A stretch of 64,000 nt of DNA, from contig NZ_JANHLC010000012.1 of the NCBI RefSeq assembly GCF_028682395.1, positions 62,001 to 126,000 of the forward strand, read 5' to 3'. This DNA is from Pseudomonas putida (lineage in GTDB: Bacteria > Pseudomonadota > Gammaproteobacteria > Pseudomonadales > Pseudomonadaceae). The notes beneath the pieces are model-generated. The model saw nothing but the letters and a program-made list of their open reading frames with translations. It was not told the DNA's origin and made no database searches. This document shows positions 54,200 to 63,139 of this stretch, one piece after another; the stretch's first letter is position 1, and every line of letters begins with the position of its first letter. The position numbers and the translations under genes are program-made.

Positions 54200-55348
54200 A
54201 TGCTTTCTTCTGTCATCCAATCCGTCGAGACGATCATTGTCGATCTGCCGACCATTCGTCCGCACAAGCTGGCGATGCACACCATGCAGAACCAGACGCT
54301 GGTGATCATCCGCATCCGCTGTGCCGATGGCATTGAAGGGATCGGCGAATCCACCACCATCGGTGGCCTGAGCTACGGCAATGAAAGCCCGGACAGCATC
54401 AAGACCAATATCGACAAGCACTTTGCGCCGCTGTTGATTGGCCAGGATGGCGCCAACATCAACGCGGCCATGCTGCGCCTCGAGCGCACGATCCGCGGTA
54501 ATACCTTCGCCAAGTCGGGGATCGAAACGGCACTGCTCGACGCCCAGGGCAAGCGCCTGGGTCTGGCGGTCAGCGAACTGCTCGGCGGTCGTGTCCGTGA
54601 TGCGCTGCCGGTGGCCTGGACCCTGGCCAGCGGTGACACCGCCAAGGACATCGCCGAAGCGGAAAAAATGCTCGAACTGCGTCGCCACCGCATCTTCAAA
54701 CTGAAGATCGGCGCCGGTGAAGTCGACCGCGACCTGGCCCACGTTATCGCGATCAAGAAAGCCCTGGGTGACCGTGCCAGCGTGCGCGTCGACGTCAACC
54801 AGGCCTGGGACGAGGCCGTGGCCATCCGCGCCTGCCGCATCCTGGGTGATAACGCTATCGACCTGATCGAACAGCCGATCTCGCGCAACAACCGCTCGGG
54901 CATGGTCCGCCTCAATGCCAGCAGCCCGGCGCCGATCATGGCCGACGAATCGATTGAATGCGTGGAAGATGCGTTCAACCTGGCTCGCGAGGGTGCAGCG
55001 TCGATCTTCGCCCTGAAAATTGCCAAGAATGGTGGCCCGCGTGCCGTGCTGCGCACCGCCGCGATTGCCGAGGCCGCAGGTATTGGCCTCTATGGCGGCA
55101 CCATGCTCGAAGGCGGCATCGGCACCCTGGCGTCGGCCCATGCCTTCCTGACCCTGAACAAGCTGGCCTGGGATACCGAACTGTTCGGCCCACTGCTGCT
55201 GACCGAGGACATCCTGGTCGAAGCGCCGCTGTACCAGGATTTCCACCTCCATGTGTCCCGCGAGCCGGGCCTGGGCGTAAGCCTGGACGAGGAGCGCCTG
55301 GCGTTCTTCCGCCGTGACCGGACATCGACTGCCGTTTATCAAGCCTGA
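54200..55348 (+). CDS. catB: CatB, muconate cycloisomerase
   Basis: 382 residues of the enolase superfamily (MLE subgroup). It has VDLPTIRPHKLAMHTM at the start, the catalytic KxK in RIFKLKIGAG, metal ligands in RVDVNQAWDE (Asp), LIEQPIS (Glu) and MADESIE (Asp), and FALKIAKNGG as the second lysine. It converts cis,cis-muconate to muconolactone. The frame extends upstream to 53537, but that extension crosses catR and its operator; the ATG at 54200 gives the proper family N-terminus. The ribosome site is weak. Confidence 0.96.
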   Translation: MLSSVIQSVETIIVDLPTIRPHKLAMHTMQNQTLVIIRIRCADGIEGIGESTTIGGLSYGNESPDSIKTNIDKHFAPLLIGQDGANINAAMLRLERTIRGNTFAKSGIETALLDAQGKRLGLAVSELLGGRVRDALPVAWTLASGDTAKDIAEAEKMLELRRHRIFKLKIGAGEVDRDLAHVIAIKKALGDRASVRVDVNQAWDEAVAIRACRILGDNAIDLIEQPISRNNRSGMVRLNASSPAPIMADESIECVEDAFNLAREGAASIFALKIAKNGGPRAVLRTAAIAEAAGIGLYGGTMLEGGIGTLASAHAFLTLNKLAWDTELFGPLLLTEDILVEAPLYQDFHLHVSREPGLGVSLDEERLAFFRRDRTSTAVYQA

Positions 55349-55359
55349 GGAGAGCCCCC

Positions 55360-55650
55360 ATGCTGTTCCACGTAAAAATGACCGTGAACCTGCCGGTGGA
55401 TATGGATCCCGCGCGCGCCGCCAGCCTCAAGGCCGACGAAAAAGCCCTTGCCCAACGTCTGCAAGAACAGGGTAAATGGCGCCACCTGTGGCGCATCGCC
55501 GGGCTCTACGCGAACTACAGCGTATTCGATGTCGACAGCGTGCAAGAGCTTCACGACCTGCTGATGCAACTGCCGCTCTACCCCTATATGGCCATTGAAG
55601 TGAATGCCATGTGCCGTCATCCCTCCTCGATCCGCGAGGACGACAGCTGA
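55360..55650 (+). CDS. catC: CatC, muconolactone delta-isomerase
   Basis: 96 residues, exactly the family size. It has MLFHVKMTVNLPVDMD at the N-terminus, EKALAQRLQEQGKWRHLWRI in the middle and LPLYPYMAIEVNAMCRHPSS at the end. It isomerises muconolactone to beta-ketoadipate enol-lactone as a decamer. It lies 11 bp after catB with a GAGGAG ribosome site. Confidence 0.97.
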   Translation: MLFHVKMTVNLPVDMDPARAASLKADEKALAQRLQEQGKWRHLWRIAGLYANYSVFDVDSVQELHDLLMQLPLYPYMAIEVNAMCRHPSSIREDDS

Positions 55651-55707
55651 TCGATTTGCCTAGCCGTGCCCAACGCCTAATAAATACAATTAGATGAGGA
55701 AGTCATC

Positions 55708-56637
55708 ATGAATGTCAGAATCTCCCAAACTGCTGAAGTCCAGAAATTTCTCGAAGAAGCCAGCGGCCTACTCAACGACAACGGTAATCCGCGTGCCAAG
55801 GCGCTGATCTATCGCATCCTGCGTGACTCGGTGAACATCATCGAAGACCTGAATGTGACGCCGGTCGAGTTCTGGAAAGCCGTCAACTACCTGAACGTGC
55901 TGGGTTCGCGCCAGGAAGCCGGTCTGGTCGTCGCAGGCCTGGGCCTGGAGCACTACCTCGACCTGCTGATGGATGCCCAGGACGAAGAAGCCGGCAAGAC
56001 CGGCGGCACCCCACGCACCATCGAAGGCCCGCTGTACGTGGCGGGCGCCCCGATGTCCAACTTCGAAGCGCGCCTGGACGACGGCACCGACCCAGGTGTG
56101 CCCTTGTTCATGAAAGGCCAGGTCACCAACACCGCTGGCGAACCGATCCCGGGCGCTGTAGTCGATGTCTGGCAGGCCAACACCGGTGGCACCTACTCGT
56201 ACTTTGACGGCACCCAGTCGGAGTTCAACCTGCGTCGCCGTATCGTCGCCGATGGCGAAGGTCGCTATCGCTTCCGCAGCATCGTGCCGTCGGGCTATGG
56301 CTGCCCACCGGATGGTCCGACCCAGCAGTTGCTCGATCAACTGGGCCGTCACGGCCAGCGTCCGGCGCATATCCACTTCTTTATCTCGGCCCCGGATCAT
56401 CGCCACCTGACTACCCAGATCAACCTGTCCGGCGAGAAGTACCTGCATGACGACTTCGCCTACGCCACTCGCGATGAGCTGATCGCCCAGATCAACTTCA
56501 GCGAAGACCAGGAACGTGCCAAGCAATACGGCGTAACCGGCCGCTTTGCTGAAATCGAGTTCGATTTCACCCTGCAATCTTCGCCTGAGCCGACCGAGCA
56601 GCAGCGCCACGAACGCGTGCGCGCCCTCGAAGCGTAA
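55708..56637 (+). CDS. catA: CatA, catechol 1,2-dioxygenase
   Basis: 309-residue intradiol dioxygenase. The Fe(III) ligand set is present: Tyr in TGGTYSYFDG, Tyr in RSIVPSGYGCPPDGP, and two His in RPAHIHFFI. A helical N-terminal dimerisation region (about 1-100) holds KALIYRILRDSVNIIEDL. It opens catechol made by BenABCD to cis,cis-muconate, the substrate of CatB and the inducer of CatR. It is the last gene of catBCA and is followed by a strong terminator. Confidence 0.97.
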   Translation: MNVRISQTAEVQKFLEEASGLLNDNGNPRAKALIYRILRDSVNIIEDLNVTPVEFWKAVNYLNVLGSRQEAGLVVAGLGLEHYLDLLMDAQDEEAGKTGGTPRTIEGPLYVAGAPMSNFEARLDDGTDPGVPLFMKGQVTNTAGEPIPGAVVDVWQANTGGTYSYFDGTQSEFNLRRRIVADGEGRYRFRSIVPSGYGCPPDGPTQQLLDQLGRHGQRPAHIHFFISAPDHRHLTTQINLSGEKYLHDDFAYATRDELIAQINFSEDQERAKQYGVTGRFAEIEFDFTLQSSPEPTEQQRHERVRALEA

Positions 56638-56655
56638 ATCGAGCGCCAGCGACCG

Positions 56656-56700
56656 GCAGGCGGCAAGACAACCCAGGTTGATCTTGCCGCCTGCTTCTTT
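56656..56700 (+). terminator. Terminator after catA
   Basis: A 13-bp stem GCAGGCGGCAAGA / TCTTGCCGCCTGC with a 13-nt loop, then TTCTTT. It ends the catBCA operon 19 bp after the catA stop. Confidence 0.85.
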
Positions 56701-56797
56701 GCATCTACTGACATAGAATGACCAAGCGTGTATTGCCTGAGGACGTCGACCTGCGTGTACGACGACCCATTCACAATAAGAAAGAGAGTGCCTGGTT

Positions 56798-57754
56798 ATG
56801 GAAGCGCATCTGCTGAGCGAGCGCAGCATGGTGTTTGCACAGGCCGACCCCCATGCGGTGTCGGGCTATGTCAATCAGCATGTGGGATCCCACTGCATAC
56901 GGTTGCCCAAGGTCGGCAGCCCCGAGGCAAGCCTCAACCATCGCAAGTTTTCCAGCCTGGACCTGTGCCGCATCAGCTATGGCGGCGAAGTACGGGTGAC
57001 CTCACCGGCGCTGGAAACCATCTATCACCTGCAGGTGCTGTTGCGCGGCCATTGCCTATGGCGCGGGCACAAGCAGGAACACTATTTCGCCCCCGGCGAA
57101 TTGCTGCTGATCAACCCGGATGATCCGGTCGATCTGACCTATTCCGACGACTGCGAAAAATTCATTCTCAAGGTGCCCACCAGCCTGGTCGAATCCGTGT
57201 GCCAGGAACAACGCTGGCAGCATCCGGAGCAGGGCGTGCGCTTTCTGGAAAACCGCTACCGGCTCGATCAACTGGACGGCTTCGTCAACCTGCTGGGCAT
57301 GGTCTGCCAGGAGGCCGAAACCCTGGACTCCATGCCGCGCGTGCAGGACCACTACGCCCAGATCGTGGCCAACAAGATGCTCGGCCTGATGAAAACCAAC
57401 GTCAGCCGCGCCAGCCTGGGCTCGCAAACCGCCACTTTCGAACGAATTGCCGACTACATCGAGCGCCACCTCAAGCAGGACATATGCAGCGAGGATCTCG
57501 CCCGCCAGGCCCAGATGAGCCTGCGCTCGCTGTACGGATTGTTTGAGCGCAACGCCCATACCACGCCGAAAAACTACATTCGCCAGAAGAAGCTCGAGCG
57601 GGTCAATGCCTGCCTGCGCGATCCCGGCAGCCAGGTGCGCAATGTCACCGAGCTGGCCATGGATTATGGCTTCCTGCACCTGGGGCGTTTCTCCGAGAAC
57701 TACCGCAACCAGTTCGGCGAGCTGCCTTCCGACACGCTCAAGCGTCGCCACTGA
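56798..57754 (+). CDS. benR: BenR, AraC/XylS-family benzoate-responsive activator
   Basis: 318 residues. The N-terminal cupin-like sensing region (about 1-190; motif YHLQVLLRGHCLWRGHKQEHY, FAPGELLLINPDDPVDL) is followed by two AraC helix-turn-helices. The first holds IADYIERHLKQDICSEDLARQAQMS, and the C-terminal signature is VTELAMDYGFLHLGRFSENYRNQFGELP. BenR activates ben genes in response to benzoate. Two TGCA-N6-GGATA sites precede both benA and benF, matching the DNA preference of this group. It has its own terminator before benA. Confidence 0.94.
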   Translation: MEAHLLSERSMVFAQADPHAVSGYVNQHVGSHCIRLPKVGSPEASLNHRKFSSLDLCRISYGGEVRVTSPALETIYHLQVLLRGHCLWRGHKQEHYFAPGELLLINPDDPVDLTYSDDCEKFILKVPTSLVESVCQEQRWQHPEQGVRFLENRYRLDQLDGFVNLLGMVCQEAETLDSMPRVQDHYAQIVANKMLGLMKTNVSRASLGSQTATFERIADYIERHLKQDICSEDLARQAQMSLRSLYGLFERNAHTTPKNYIRQKKLERVNACLRDPGSQVRNVTELAMDYGFLHLGRFSENYRNQFGELPSDTLKRRH

Positions 57755-57760
57755 TTATCC

Positions 57761-57788
57761 GCCCGAAGCGCACGCGCTTCGGGCCTTT
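57761..57788 (+). terminator. Terminator after benR
   Basis: A 10-bp stem GCCCGAAGCG / CGCTTCGGGC with a CACG loop followed by CTTT. It ends just where the distal BenR box of the benA promoter begins. Confidence 0.75.
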
Positions 57789-57850
57789 GCACAAAACGGA
57801 TAGATCTCTGCAGCCAGTGGATATTGCGCAATTGCCCTGCGACCTAGCAT
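57788..57850 (+). promoter_or_regulatory. BenR-dependent promoter of benABCD
   Basis: TGCA-CAAAAC-GGATA (57788-57802) and TGCA-GCCAGT-GGATA (57809-57823) are direct repeats with a 21-bp period. TTGCGC (57824-57829) directly adjoins the proximal box as -35, and TAGCAT (57845-57850) follows after 15 bp as -10. This matches the XylS/BenR Pm architecture. Confidence 0.88.
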
Positions 57851-57886
57851 GGGCCTTGCCTGATAAAAACAATGGAGGCGGCGGCC

Positions 57887-59251
57887 ATGTCCCTGCGACC
57901 CGAATACCTTCACTCCCTGCTTGAAGAAGACAAAGACCAAGGTGTCTATCGTTGCAAGCGGGAGATGTTCACCGACCCTCGGCTGTTCGACCTGGAAATG
58001 AAGCACATTTTCGAGGGCAACTGGCTGTACCTGGCCCACGAGAGCCAGATCCCCAACAAAAACGACTTCTACACCACGACCATGGGGCGCCAGTCGATCT
58101 TTATCGCGCGCAACAAGGACGGTGTTCTGAATGCGTTCATCAATGCCTGCTCCCACCGTGGGGCGATGCTCTGCCGCCACAAGACCGGCAACAAGGCCTC
58201 GTATACCTGCCCGTTCCACGGCTGGACCTTCAACAACTCCGGCAAGCTGCTCAAGGTCAAGGACCCGGCCGAAGCGGGTTATCCGTCGAGCTTCAACTGC
58301 GAAGGCTCCCACGACCTGACCAAGGTCGCGCGCTTCGAGTCCTATCGCGGTTTCCTGTTCGGCAGCCTGAATGCCGACGTCGTGCCGTTGGTGGAACACC
58401 TGGGCGAGTCGGCAAAGATTATCGACATGATCGTCGACCAGTCCGCCGATGGCCTGGAAGTGCTGCGCGGTTCCTCCAGCTACATCTATGAGGGCAACTG
58501 GAAGCTGACCGCCGAGAACGGTGCCGATGGCTACCATGTCAGTTCCGTGCACTGGAACTACGCCGCCACCCAGAACCAGCGCAAGCAACGCGCTGCGGGC
58601 GACACCAACCCGACCATGAGCGCCGGCAGTTGGGCCAAGCAGGGCGGCGGGTTCTACTCGTTCGACAAGGGCCACATGCTGCTGTGGACGCGCTGGGCCA
58701 ACCCCGAGGACCGTCCGCTCTACGAGCGTCGCGACGAACTGGCCCAGGACTTCGGCCAGGCACGCGCCGACTGGATGATCGAGAACTCGCGCAACCTGTG
58801 CCTGTACCCCAACGTCTACCTGATGGACCAGTTCAGCTCGCAGATCCGCATTGCCCGGCCGATCTCGGTCAACCGTACGGAAATCACCATCTACTGCATC
58901 GCCCCCCGTGGTGAGAGCGATGAAGCCCGTTCGCGACGCATCCGCCAGTACGAAGACTTCTTCAACGTCAGTGGCATGGCCACGCCGGATGACCTGGAAG
59001 AGTTCCGCTCCTGCCAGATGGGCTACGAAGGCAGCACCAGCGCCTGGAACGACATGTCGCGTGGCGCCGCCCACTGGGTCGAGGGCGCCGATGCGGCGGC
59101 CCAGGAAATCGATCTGCATCCGCTGCTCAGTGGCGTGCGCACCGAAGACGAAGGCCTGTTCGTGCTGCAACACAAGTACTGGCAGGAAACCATGCTCCAG
59201 GCCCTGGCCGCCGAGCAGTCGCGCCAGATTGACGTGGAGGCCGTGCAATGA
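57887..59251 (+). CDS. benA: BenA, benzoate 1,2-dioxygenase alpha subunit
   Basis: 454 residues. The Rieske [2Fe-2S] ligands are Cys88/His90 (CSHRG) and Cys108/His111 (CPFHGW). The mononuclear iron region [16 protein letters not shown] lies in the catalytic domain. It forms the hydroxylase with BenB and dihydroxylates benzoate to a cis-diol. The ATG at 57887 is chosen because GGAGG lies 9 bases upstream; the ATG at 57872 overlaps that ribosome site. The stop overlaps benB by ATGA. Confidence 0.97.
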   Translation: MSLRPEYLHSLLEEDKDQGVYRCKREMFTDPRLFDLEMKHIFEGNWLYLAHESQIPNKNDFYTTTMGRQSIFIARNKDGVLNAFINACSHRGAMLCRHKTGNKASYTCPFHGWTFNNSGKLLKVKDPAEAGYPSSFNCEGSHDLTKVARFESYRGFLFGSLNADVVPLVEHLGESAKIIDMIVDQSADGLEVLRGSSSYIYEGNWKLTAENGADGYHVSSVHWNYAATQNQRKQRAAGDTNPTMSAGSWAKQGGGFYSFDKGHMLLWTRWANPEDRPLYERRDELAQDFGQARADWMIENSRNLCLYPNVYLMDQFSSQIRIARPISVNRTEITIYCIAPRGESDEARSRRIRQYEDFFNVSGMATPDDLEEFRSCQMGYEGSTSAWNDMSRGAAHWVEGADAAAQEIDLHPLLSGVRTEDEGLFVLQHKYWQETMLQALAAEQSRQIDVEAVQ

Positions 59252-59736
59252 GCCGCACCTATGAAGTGGTCCGCGATTTTCTCTACCGCGAAGCCCGCTA
59301 CCTCGATGACAAGCAGTGGGACCAATGGCTGGAGCTGTATGCCGCCGACGCCAGCTTCTGGATGCCGTCCTGGGATGACAACGACGAGCTGACCGAAGAC
59401 CCGCAGAAAGAAATTTCGCTGATCTGGTACGGCAACCGCACAGGCCTGGAAGACCGTGTCTTCCGGATCAAGACCGAGCGCTCCAGCGCCAGCGTGCCGG
59501 ACACCCGCACCTCCCACAACATCAGCAACATCGAAGTGCTGGAAGAGGCCGACGGCCTGTGCAAGGTGCGCTTTAACTGGCACACCCTGAGCTTTCGCTA
59601 CAAAACCGTCGACAGCTATTTCGGCAGCAGCTTCTACACCCTTGATATGCGCGGCGAGAACCCGCTGATCAAGGCCAAGAAAGTGGTCCTGAAGAACGAT
59701 TATGTTCGTCAGGTCATCGATGTCTACCACCTCTGA
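59248..59736 (+). CDS. benB: BenB, benzoate 1,2-dioxygenase beta subunit
   Basis: 162 residues of the ring-hydroxylating dioxygenase small-subunit family. It has [37 protein letters not shown] in its first 50 residues and ends [11 protein letters not shown]. It is the structural partner of BenA and is coupled to it by ATGA; benC starts 11 bp after its stop. Confidence 0.97.
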   Translation: MSRTYEVVRDFLYREARYLDDKQWDQWLELYAADASFWMPSWDDNDELTEDPQKEISLIWYGNRTGLEDRVFRIKTERSSASVPDTRTSHNISNIEVLEEADGLCKVRFNWHTLSFRYKTVDSYFGSSFYTLDMRGENPLIKAKKVVLKNDYVRQVIDVYHL

Positions 59737-59746
59737 GGCGGCGCTC

Positions 59747-60760
59747 ATGACCCATCAGATTGCACTTAATTTCGAAGACGGCGTGACCCGATTCGTCAGC
59801 GCCAATGTCGGCGAAACCGTGGCCGATGCCGCCTATCGCCAGGGCATCAATATCCCCCTGGACTGCCGTGACGGCGCGTGCGGCACCTGCAAATGCTTTG
59901 CCGAGGCCGGCCGCTACGAACTGGGCGAGGAATACATCGAGGACGCGCTGACCAGCGAAGAGGCCGAAGCGGGTTTTGTCCTGACCTGCCAGATGCGCGC
60001 CTTGAGTGATTGCGTGGTCCGTGTACCGGCGTCCTCGGATGTCTGCCGCACCCGCCAGGCCAGCTACAGCGCCGCCATCAGCGCTGTACGGCAGTTGTCC
60101 GACAGCACCATTGCGTTGTCGATCAAGGGCGAGGCCCTGAGCAGCCTGGCGTTTTTGCCGGGCCAGTATGTCAACCTGAGCGTGCCGGGCAGCGAGCAGA
60201 CCCGGGCCTATTCGTTCAGCTCCCTGCAACACGATGGCGAGGTCAGTTTCCTGATCCGTAATGTGCCGGGCGGCTTGATGAGCAGCTTCCTCACCGGTCT
60301 GGCCAAGGCGGGCGACAGCATGAGCCTGGCCGGTCCGCTGGGCAGTTTCTACCTGCGCGAAATCCGCCGTCCCTTGCTGTTACTGGCCGGTGGCACGGGC
60401 TTGGCGCCGTTTACCGCCATGCTCGAGAAAATCGCCGAGCAGGGCAGCGAGCATCCACTGCACCTGATCTACGGTGTGACCCAGGATCTGGACCTGGTCG
60501 AGATGGACCGCCTGGAAGCCTTTGCCGCGCGGATTCCCAACTTCACCTTCAGCGCCTGTGTCGCCAGCCCGGACAGCCAGTACCCGCGCAAGGGGTACGT
60601 GACCCAGCATATCGAGCCGGCCCACCTGAACGAGGGCGATGTCGACGTCTACCTCTGCGGCCCGCCGCCGATGGTTGAAGCGGTCAGCACCTACATCCGT
60701 GAACAGGGGATTACTCCGGCGAACTTCTACTTCGAGAAATTCGCTGCCAGCGCCGCCTGA
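59747..60760 (+). CDS. benC: BenC, benzoate dioxygenase reductase
   Basis: 337 residues. The N-terminal plant-type [2Fe-2S] ferredoxin domain has Cys40, Cys45, Cys48 (DCRDGACGTCKC) and Cys81. An FAD-binding domain (RAYSFSS) and an NAD domain (LLAGGTGLAPFTAML, ending VYLCGPPPMVEAV) follow. It passes electrons from NADH to BenAB. The ATG at 59747 begins the ferredoxin domain; the frame extension from 59702 lies within benB. Confidence 0.96.
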   Translation: MTHQIALNFEDGVTRFVSANVGETVADAAYRQGINIPLDCRDGACGTCKCFAEAGRYELGEEYIEDALTSEEAEAGFVLTCQMRALSDCVVRVPASSDVCRTRQASYSAAISAVRQLSDSTIALSIKGEALSSLAFLPGQYVNLSVPGSEQTRAYSFSSLQHDGEVSFLIRNVPGGLMSSFLTGLAKAGDSMSLAGPLGSFYLREIRRPLLLLAGGTGLAPFTAMLEKIAEQGSEHPLHLIYGVTQDLDLVEMDRLEAFAARIPNFTFSACVASPDSQYPRKGYVTQHIEPAHLNEGDVDVYLCGPPPMVEAVSTYIREQGITPANFYFEKFAASAA

Positions 60761-60805
60761 TTGCCCAACCGGCCCTGAACAACGCTCGCGCTCCCTTGAT
60801 CGGGG

Positions 60806-60830
60806 TCGCGAGCACGCTCGCTCCTACGGG
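60806..60830. repeat. Pseudomonas REP element (single copy) between benC and benD
   Basis: TCGCGAGC-ACGCTCGCTCCTACGGG contains the palindromic core of the common fluorescens-group REP (GCGAGC..GCTCGC followed by CTCCTAC). It lies inside the 123-bp benC-benD gap, so within the operon. Confidence 0.8.
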
Positions 60831-60883
60831 AAAGGGCGGGGCAGGTGGATACGCAAACTACCGATTACAGCACGAGGATGCCT

Positions 60884-61657
60884 ATGAACAGATTCGAGCA
60901 AAAAGTCGCCCTGGTGACCGGTGCGGCCCAGGGGATTGGTCGCCGCGTGGCCGAGCGCCTGGCTGAAGAGGGCGCGCGGGTGGTGCTGGTGGATCGCTCC
61001 GAACTGGTGTTCGAACTGGCCGCCGAGCTGTCGCCCACTCACGAAGTACTGGCTTTGACGGCCGACCTGGAACAGTACGAAGAGTGTAACCGGGTCATGG
61101 CTGCGGCCGTTGAGCGTTTCGGTCGCCTGGACATTCTGGTCAACAACGTCGGTGGGACGATCTGGGCCAAGCCGTTCGAACACTACGAGCCGGCACAGAT
61201 CGAGGCTGAAGTCCGCCGTTCGTTGTTTCCCACGCTGTGGTGCTGCCACGCGGCACTGCCCTACATGCTGGAACAGGCCAGCGGCGCCATCGTCAACGTA
61301 TCGTCGATTGCCACGCGCAGTGTCAATCGCGTGCCCTATGGCGCGGCCAAGGGCGGCGTGAATGCCCTGACGGCCTGCCTGGCGTTTGAAACCGCCGGGC
61401 GCGGGGTGCGTGTCAATGCCACCGCGCCGGGCGGCACCGAAGCGCCGCCACGGCGGATCCCGCGCAACAGCGCCGAGCAGTCGGCCGACGAGAAGGTCTG
61501 GTACCAGCAGATCGTCGACCAGACCCTGGACAGCAGCCTGATGAAACGCTACGGCAGCATCGATGAACAGGCCGGGGCGATCTTGTTCCTGGCCAGCGAT
61601 GAAGCTTCCTATATCACCGGCATGGTCATGCCGGTCGGCGGTGGCGATCAGGGCTAG
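60884..61657 (+). CDS. benD: BenD, benzoate diol dehydrogenase
   Basis: 257-residue SDR that oxidises and decarboxylates the benzoate cis-diol to catechol. It has the cofactor motif VTGAAQGIGRR, the NNVGG segment, and catalytic VNVSSIATRSVNRVPYGAAKG (Ser..Tyr..Lys). The ATG at 60884 follows GAGGA; two earlier in-frame ATGs (60845, 60878) are less favoured. It is the final enzyme of the ben upper pathway; its product is the substrate of CatA. Confidence 0.94.
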   Translation: MNRFEQKVALVTGAAQGIGRRVAERLAEEGARVVLVDRSELVFELAAELSPTHEVLALTADLEQYEECNRVMAAAVERFGRLDILVNNVGGTIWAKPFEHYEPAQIEAEVRRSLFPTLWCCHAALPYMLEQASGAIVNVSSIATRSVNRVPYGAAKGGVNALTACLAFETAGRGVRVNATAPGGTEAPPRRIPRNSAEQSADEKVWYQQIVDQTLDSSLMKRYGSIDEQAGAILFLASDEASYITGMVMPVGGGDQG

Positions 61658-61676
61658 GCCCGTTCCTGTTTCAAAG

Positions 61677-61694
61677 CCGGCCCGGCGGGGCCGG
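61677..61694 (+). terminator. Short hairpin after benD
   Basis: CCGGCCC-GGCG-GGGCCGG, a 7-bp GC stem 20 bp after the benD stop. There is no T-run, so it may be only a weak attenuator before benK. Confidence 0.4.
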
Positions 61695-61738
61695 TGCTCT
61701 ACCTAATCTATAAAAACAACAACATAGAGTCAGATGCC

Positions 61739-63079
61739 ATGCGAAAAATAGATATCAATCAGTTGATCGATGATGCGCGTTTCAACGTGTTTCATTGGCG
61801 AGTGCTGTTCTGGTGCGCGCTTATCATTATCTTCGACGGTTACGACCTGGTGATCTACGGCGTGGTCCTGCCGGTACTGATGAAGGAGTGGGGCCTGACC
61901 CCTCTGCAGGCGGGGGCATTGGGCAGTTATGCCCTGTTTGGCATGATGTTCGGTGCGCTGATCTTCGGCTCACTCTCCGACCGGCTCGGACGCAAGCCGG
62001 TGATCGCCCTCTGCGTGGTGCTGTTCAGCGGCTTTACCGTGCTCAACGGCTTTGCCCGTGATCCGCTGGAATTCGGCATTTGCCGGTTTATCGCGGGCCT
62101 GGGGATCGGCGGGGTAATGCCCAACGTCGTGGCGCTGATGAGCGAATACGCCCCGAAGAAGATCCGCAGCACCCTGGTTGCGATCATGTTCAGCGGCTAC
62201 TCGGTGGGCGGCATGTTGTCGGCCGGCCTGGGGATCGTGCTGTTGCCAGCGTTCGGCTGGCAGTCGGTGTTCTACGTGGCCATTGTGCCCTTGCTGCTGT
62301 TGCCGTTGATTCTGCGTTTCCTGCCCGAGTCGGTGGGTTTCATGGTGCGCAAAGGCCGTGAAGACGAGGCACGCAACGTGCTGCAACGCATCGAGCCGAC
62401 CTATGTCCCGCAAAGTGGCGACAGCTTTGTCGCCGGCGCGCTCAAGGCCGCCGGTGCACCGGTGGTGCAATTGTTCCGCGATGGCCGTGCGCTGAGTACC
62501 CTGATGCTCTGGGTCGCGTTCTTCTGCTGCCTGCTGATGGTCTACGCGCTCAACTCCTGGCTACCCAAGCTCATGGTCAGCGCCGGTTATGGCCTGGGTT
62601 CGAGCCTGACCTTCCTGCTGGTCCTGAACTTCGGGGCGATCTTTGGCGCCGTCGGCGGTGGCTGGATCGGTGACCGCTTCAAATTGCAAAAGGTGTTGGT
62701 GGCGTTCTTTATCATTGCCGCCATTTCCATCAGCCTGCTGGGCTTCAACAGCCCGACCGTGGTGCTGTATGGCTTGATCGCGATTGCCGGGGCGACCACG
62801 ATCGGCACCCAGATCCTGGCCTATGCCTGCGTGGCGCAGTTCTACCCGATGGCGATTCGTTCCACGGGCCTGGGCTGGGCATCGGGAGTCGGTCGCACGG
62901 GCGCGATTGTCGGGCCGCTACTGGGTGGCGCGCTGGTCGGCATTCAATTGCCGCTGCACCTTAACTTCATGGCCTTTGCCGTACCGGGCGTGGTTGCCGC
63001 CCTGGCCATGTGCTTTGTGTACCAACGCCAGTCGAAGGCGGCCAGCGCGGCCGCGACGGTGGCAGTCTCGCAGGTCTGA
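61739..63079 (+). CDS. benK: BenK, MFS-family benzoate transporter
   Basis: 446 residues with about twelve membrane helices. The major-facilitator motif GSLSDRLGRKPVIAL follows helix 2, and FDGYDLVIYG in helix 1 is typical of the aromatic acid:H+ symporter group. The ATG at 61739 begins MRKIDINQLIDDARFNVFHW; the earlier in-frame ATG at 61694 lies in the hairpin region. It imports benzoate together with BenE. Confidence 0.93.
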   Translation: MRKIDINQLIDDARFNVFHWRVLFWCALIIIFDGYDLVIYGVVLPVLMKEWGLTPLQAGALGSYALFGMMFGALIFGSLSDRLGRKPVIALCVVLFSGFTVLNGFARDPLEFGICRFIAGLGIGGVMPNVVALMSEYAPKKIRSTLVAIMFSGYSVGGMLSAGLGIVLLPAFGWQSVFYVAIVPLLLLPLILRFLPESVGFMVRKGREDEARNVLQRIEPTYVPQSGDSFVAGALKAAGAPVVQLFRDGRALSTLMLWVAFFCCLLMVYALNSWLPKLMVSAGYGLGSSLTFLLVLNFGAIFGAVGGGWIGDRFKLQKVLVAFFIIAAISISLLGFNSPTVVLYGLIAIAGATTIGTQILAYACVAQFYPMAIRSTGLGWASGVGRTGAIVGPLLGGALVGIQLPLHLNFMAFAVPGVVAALAMCFVYQRQSKAASAAATVAVSQV

Positions 63080-63087
63080 GGGGGTTG

Positions 63088-63117
63088 GCGCGCACCCGGG
63101 TTGCCCCGGGTGTGCGC
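63088..63117 (+). terminator. Long hairpin between benK and benE
   Basis: A 13-bp stem GCGCGCACCCGGG / CCCGGGTGTGCGC with one G-T wobble and a 4-nt loop fills most of the 60-bp gap. Without a T-run it may stabilise or attenuate the transcript. Confidence 0.5.
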
Positions 63118-63139
63118 AACACACTGAGCGGAAAAAGTG

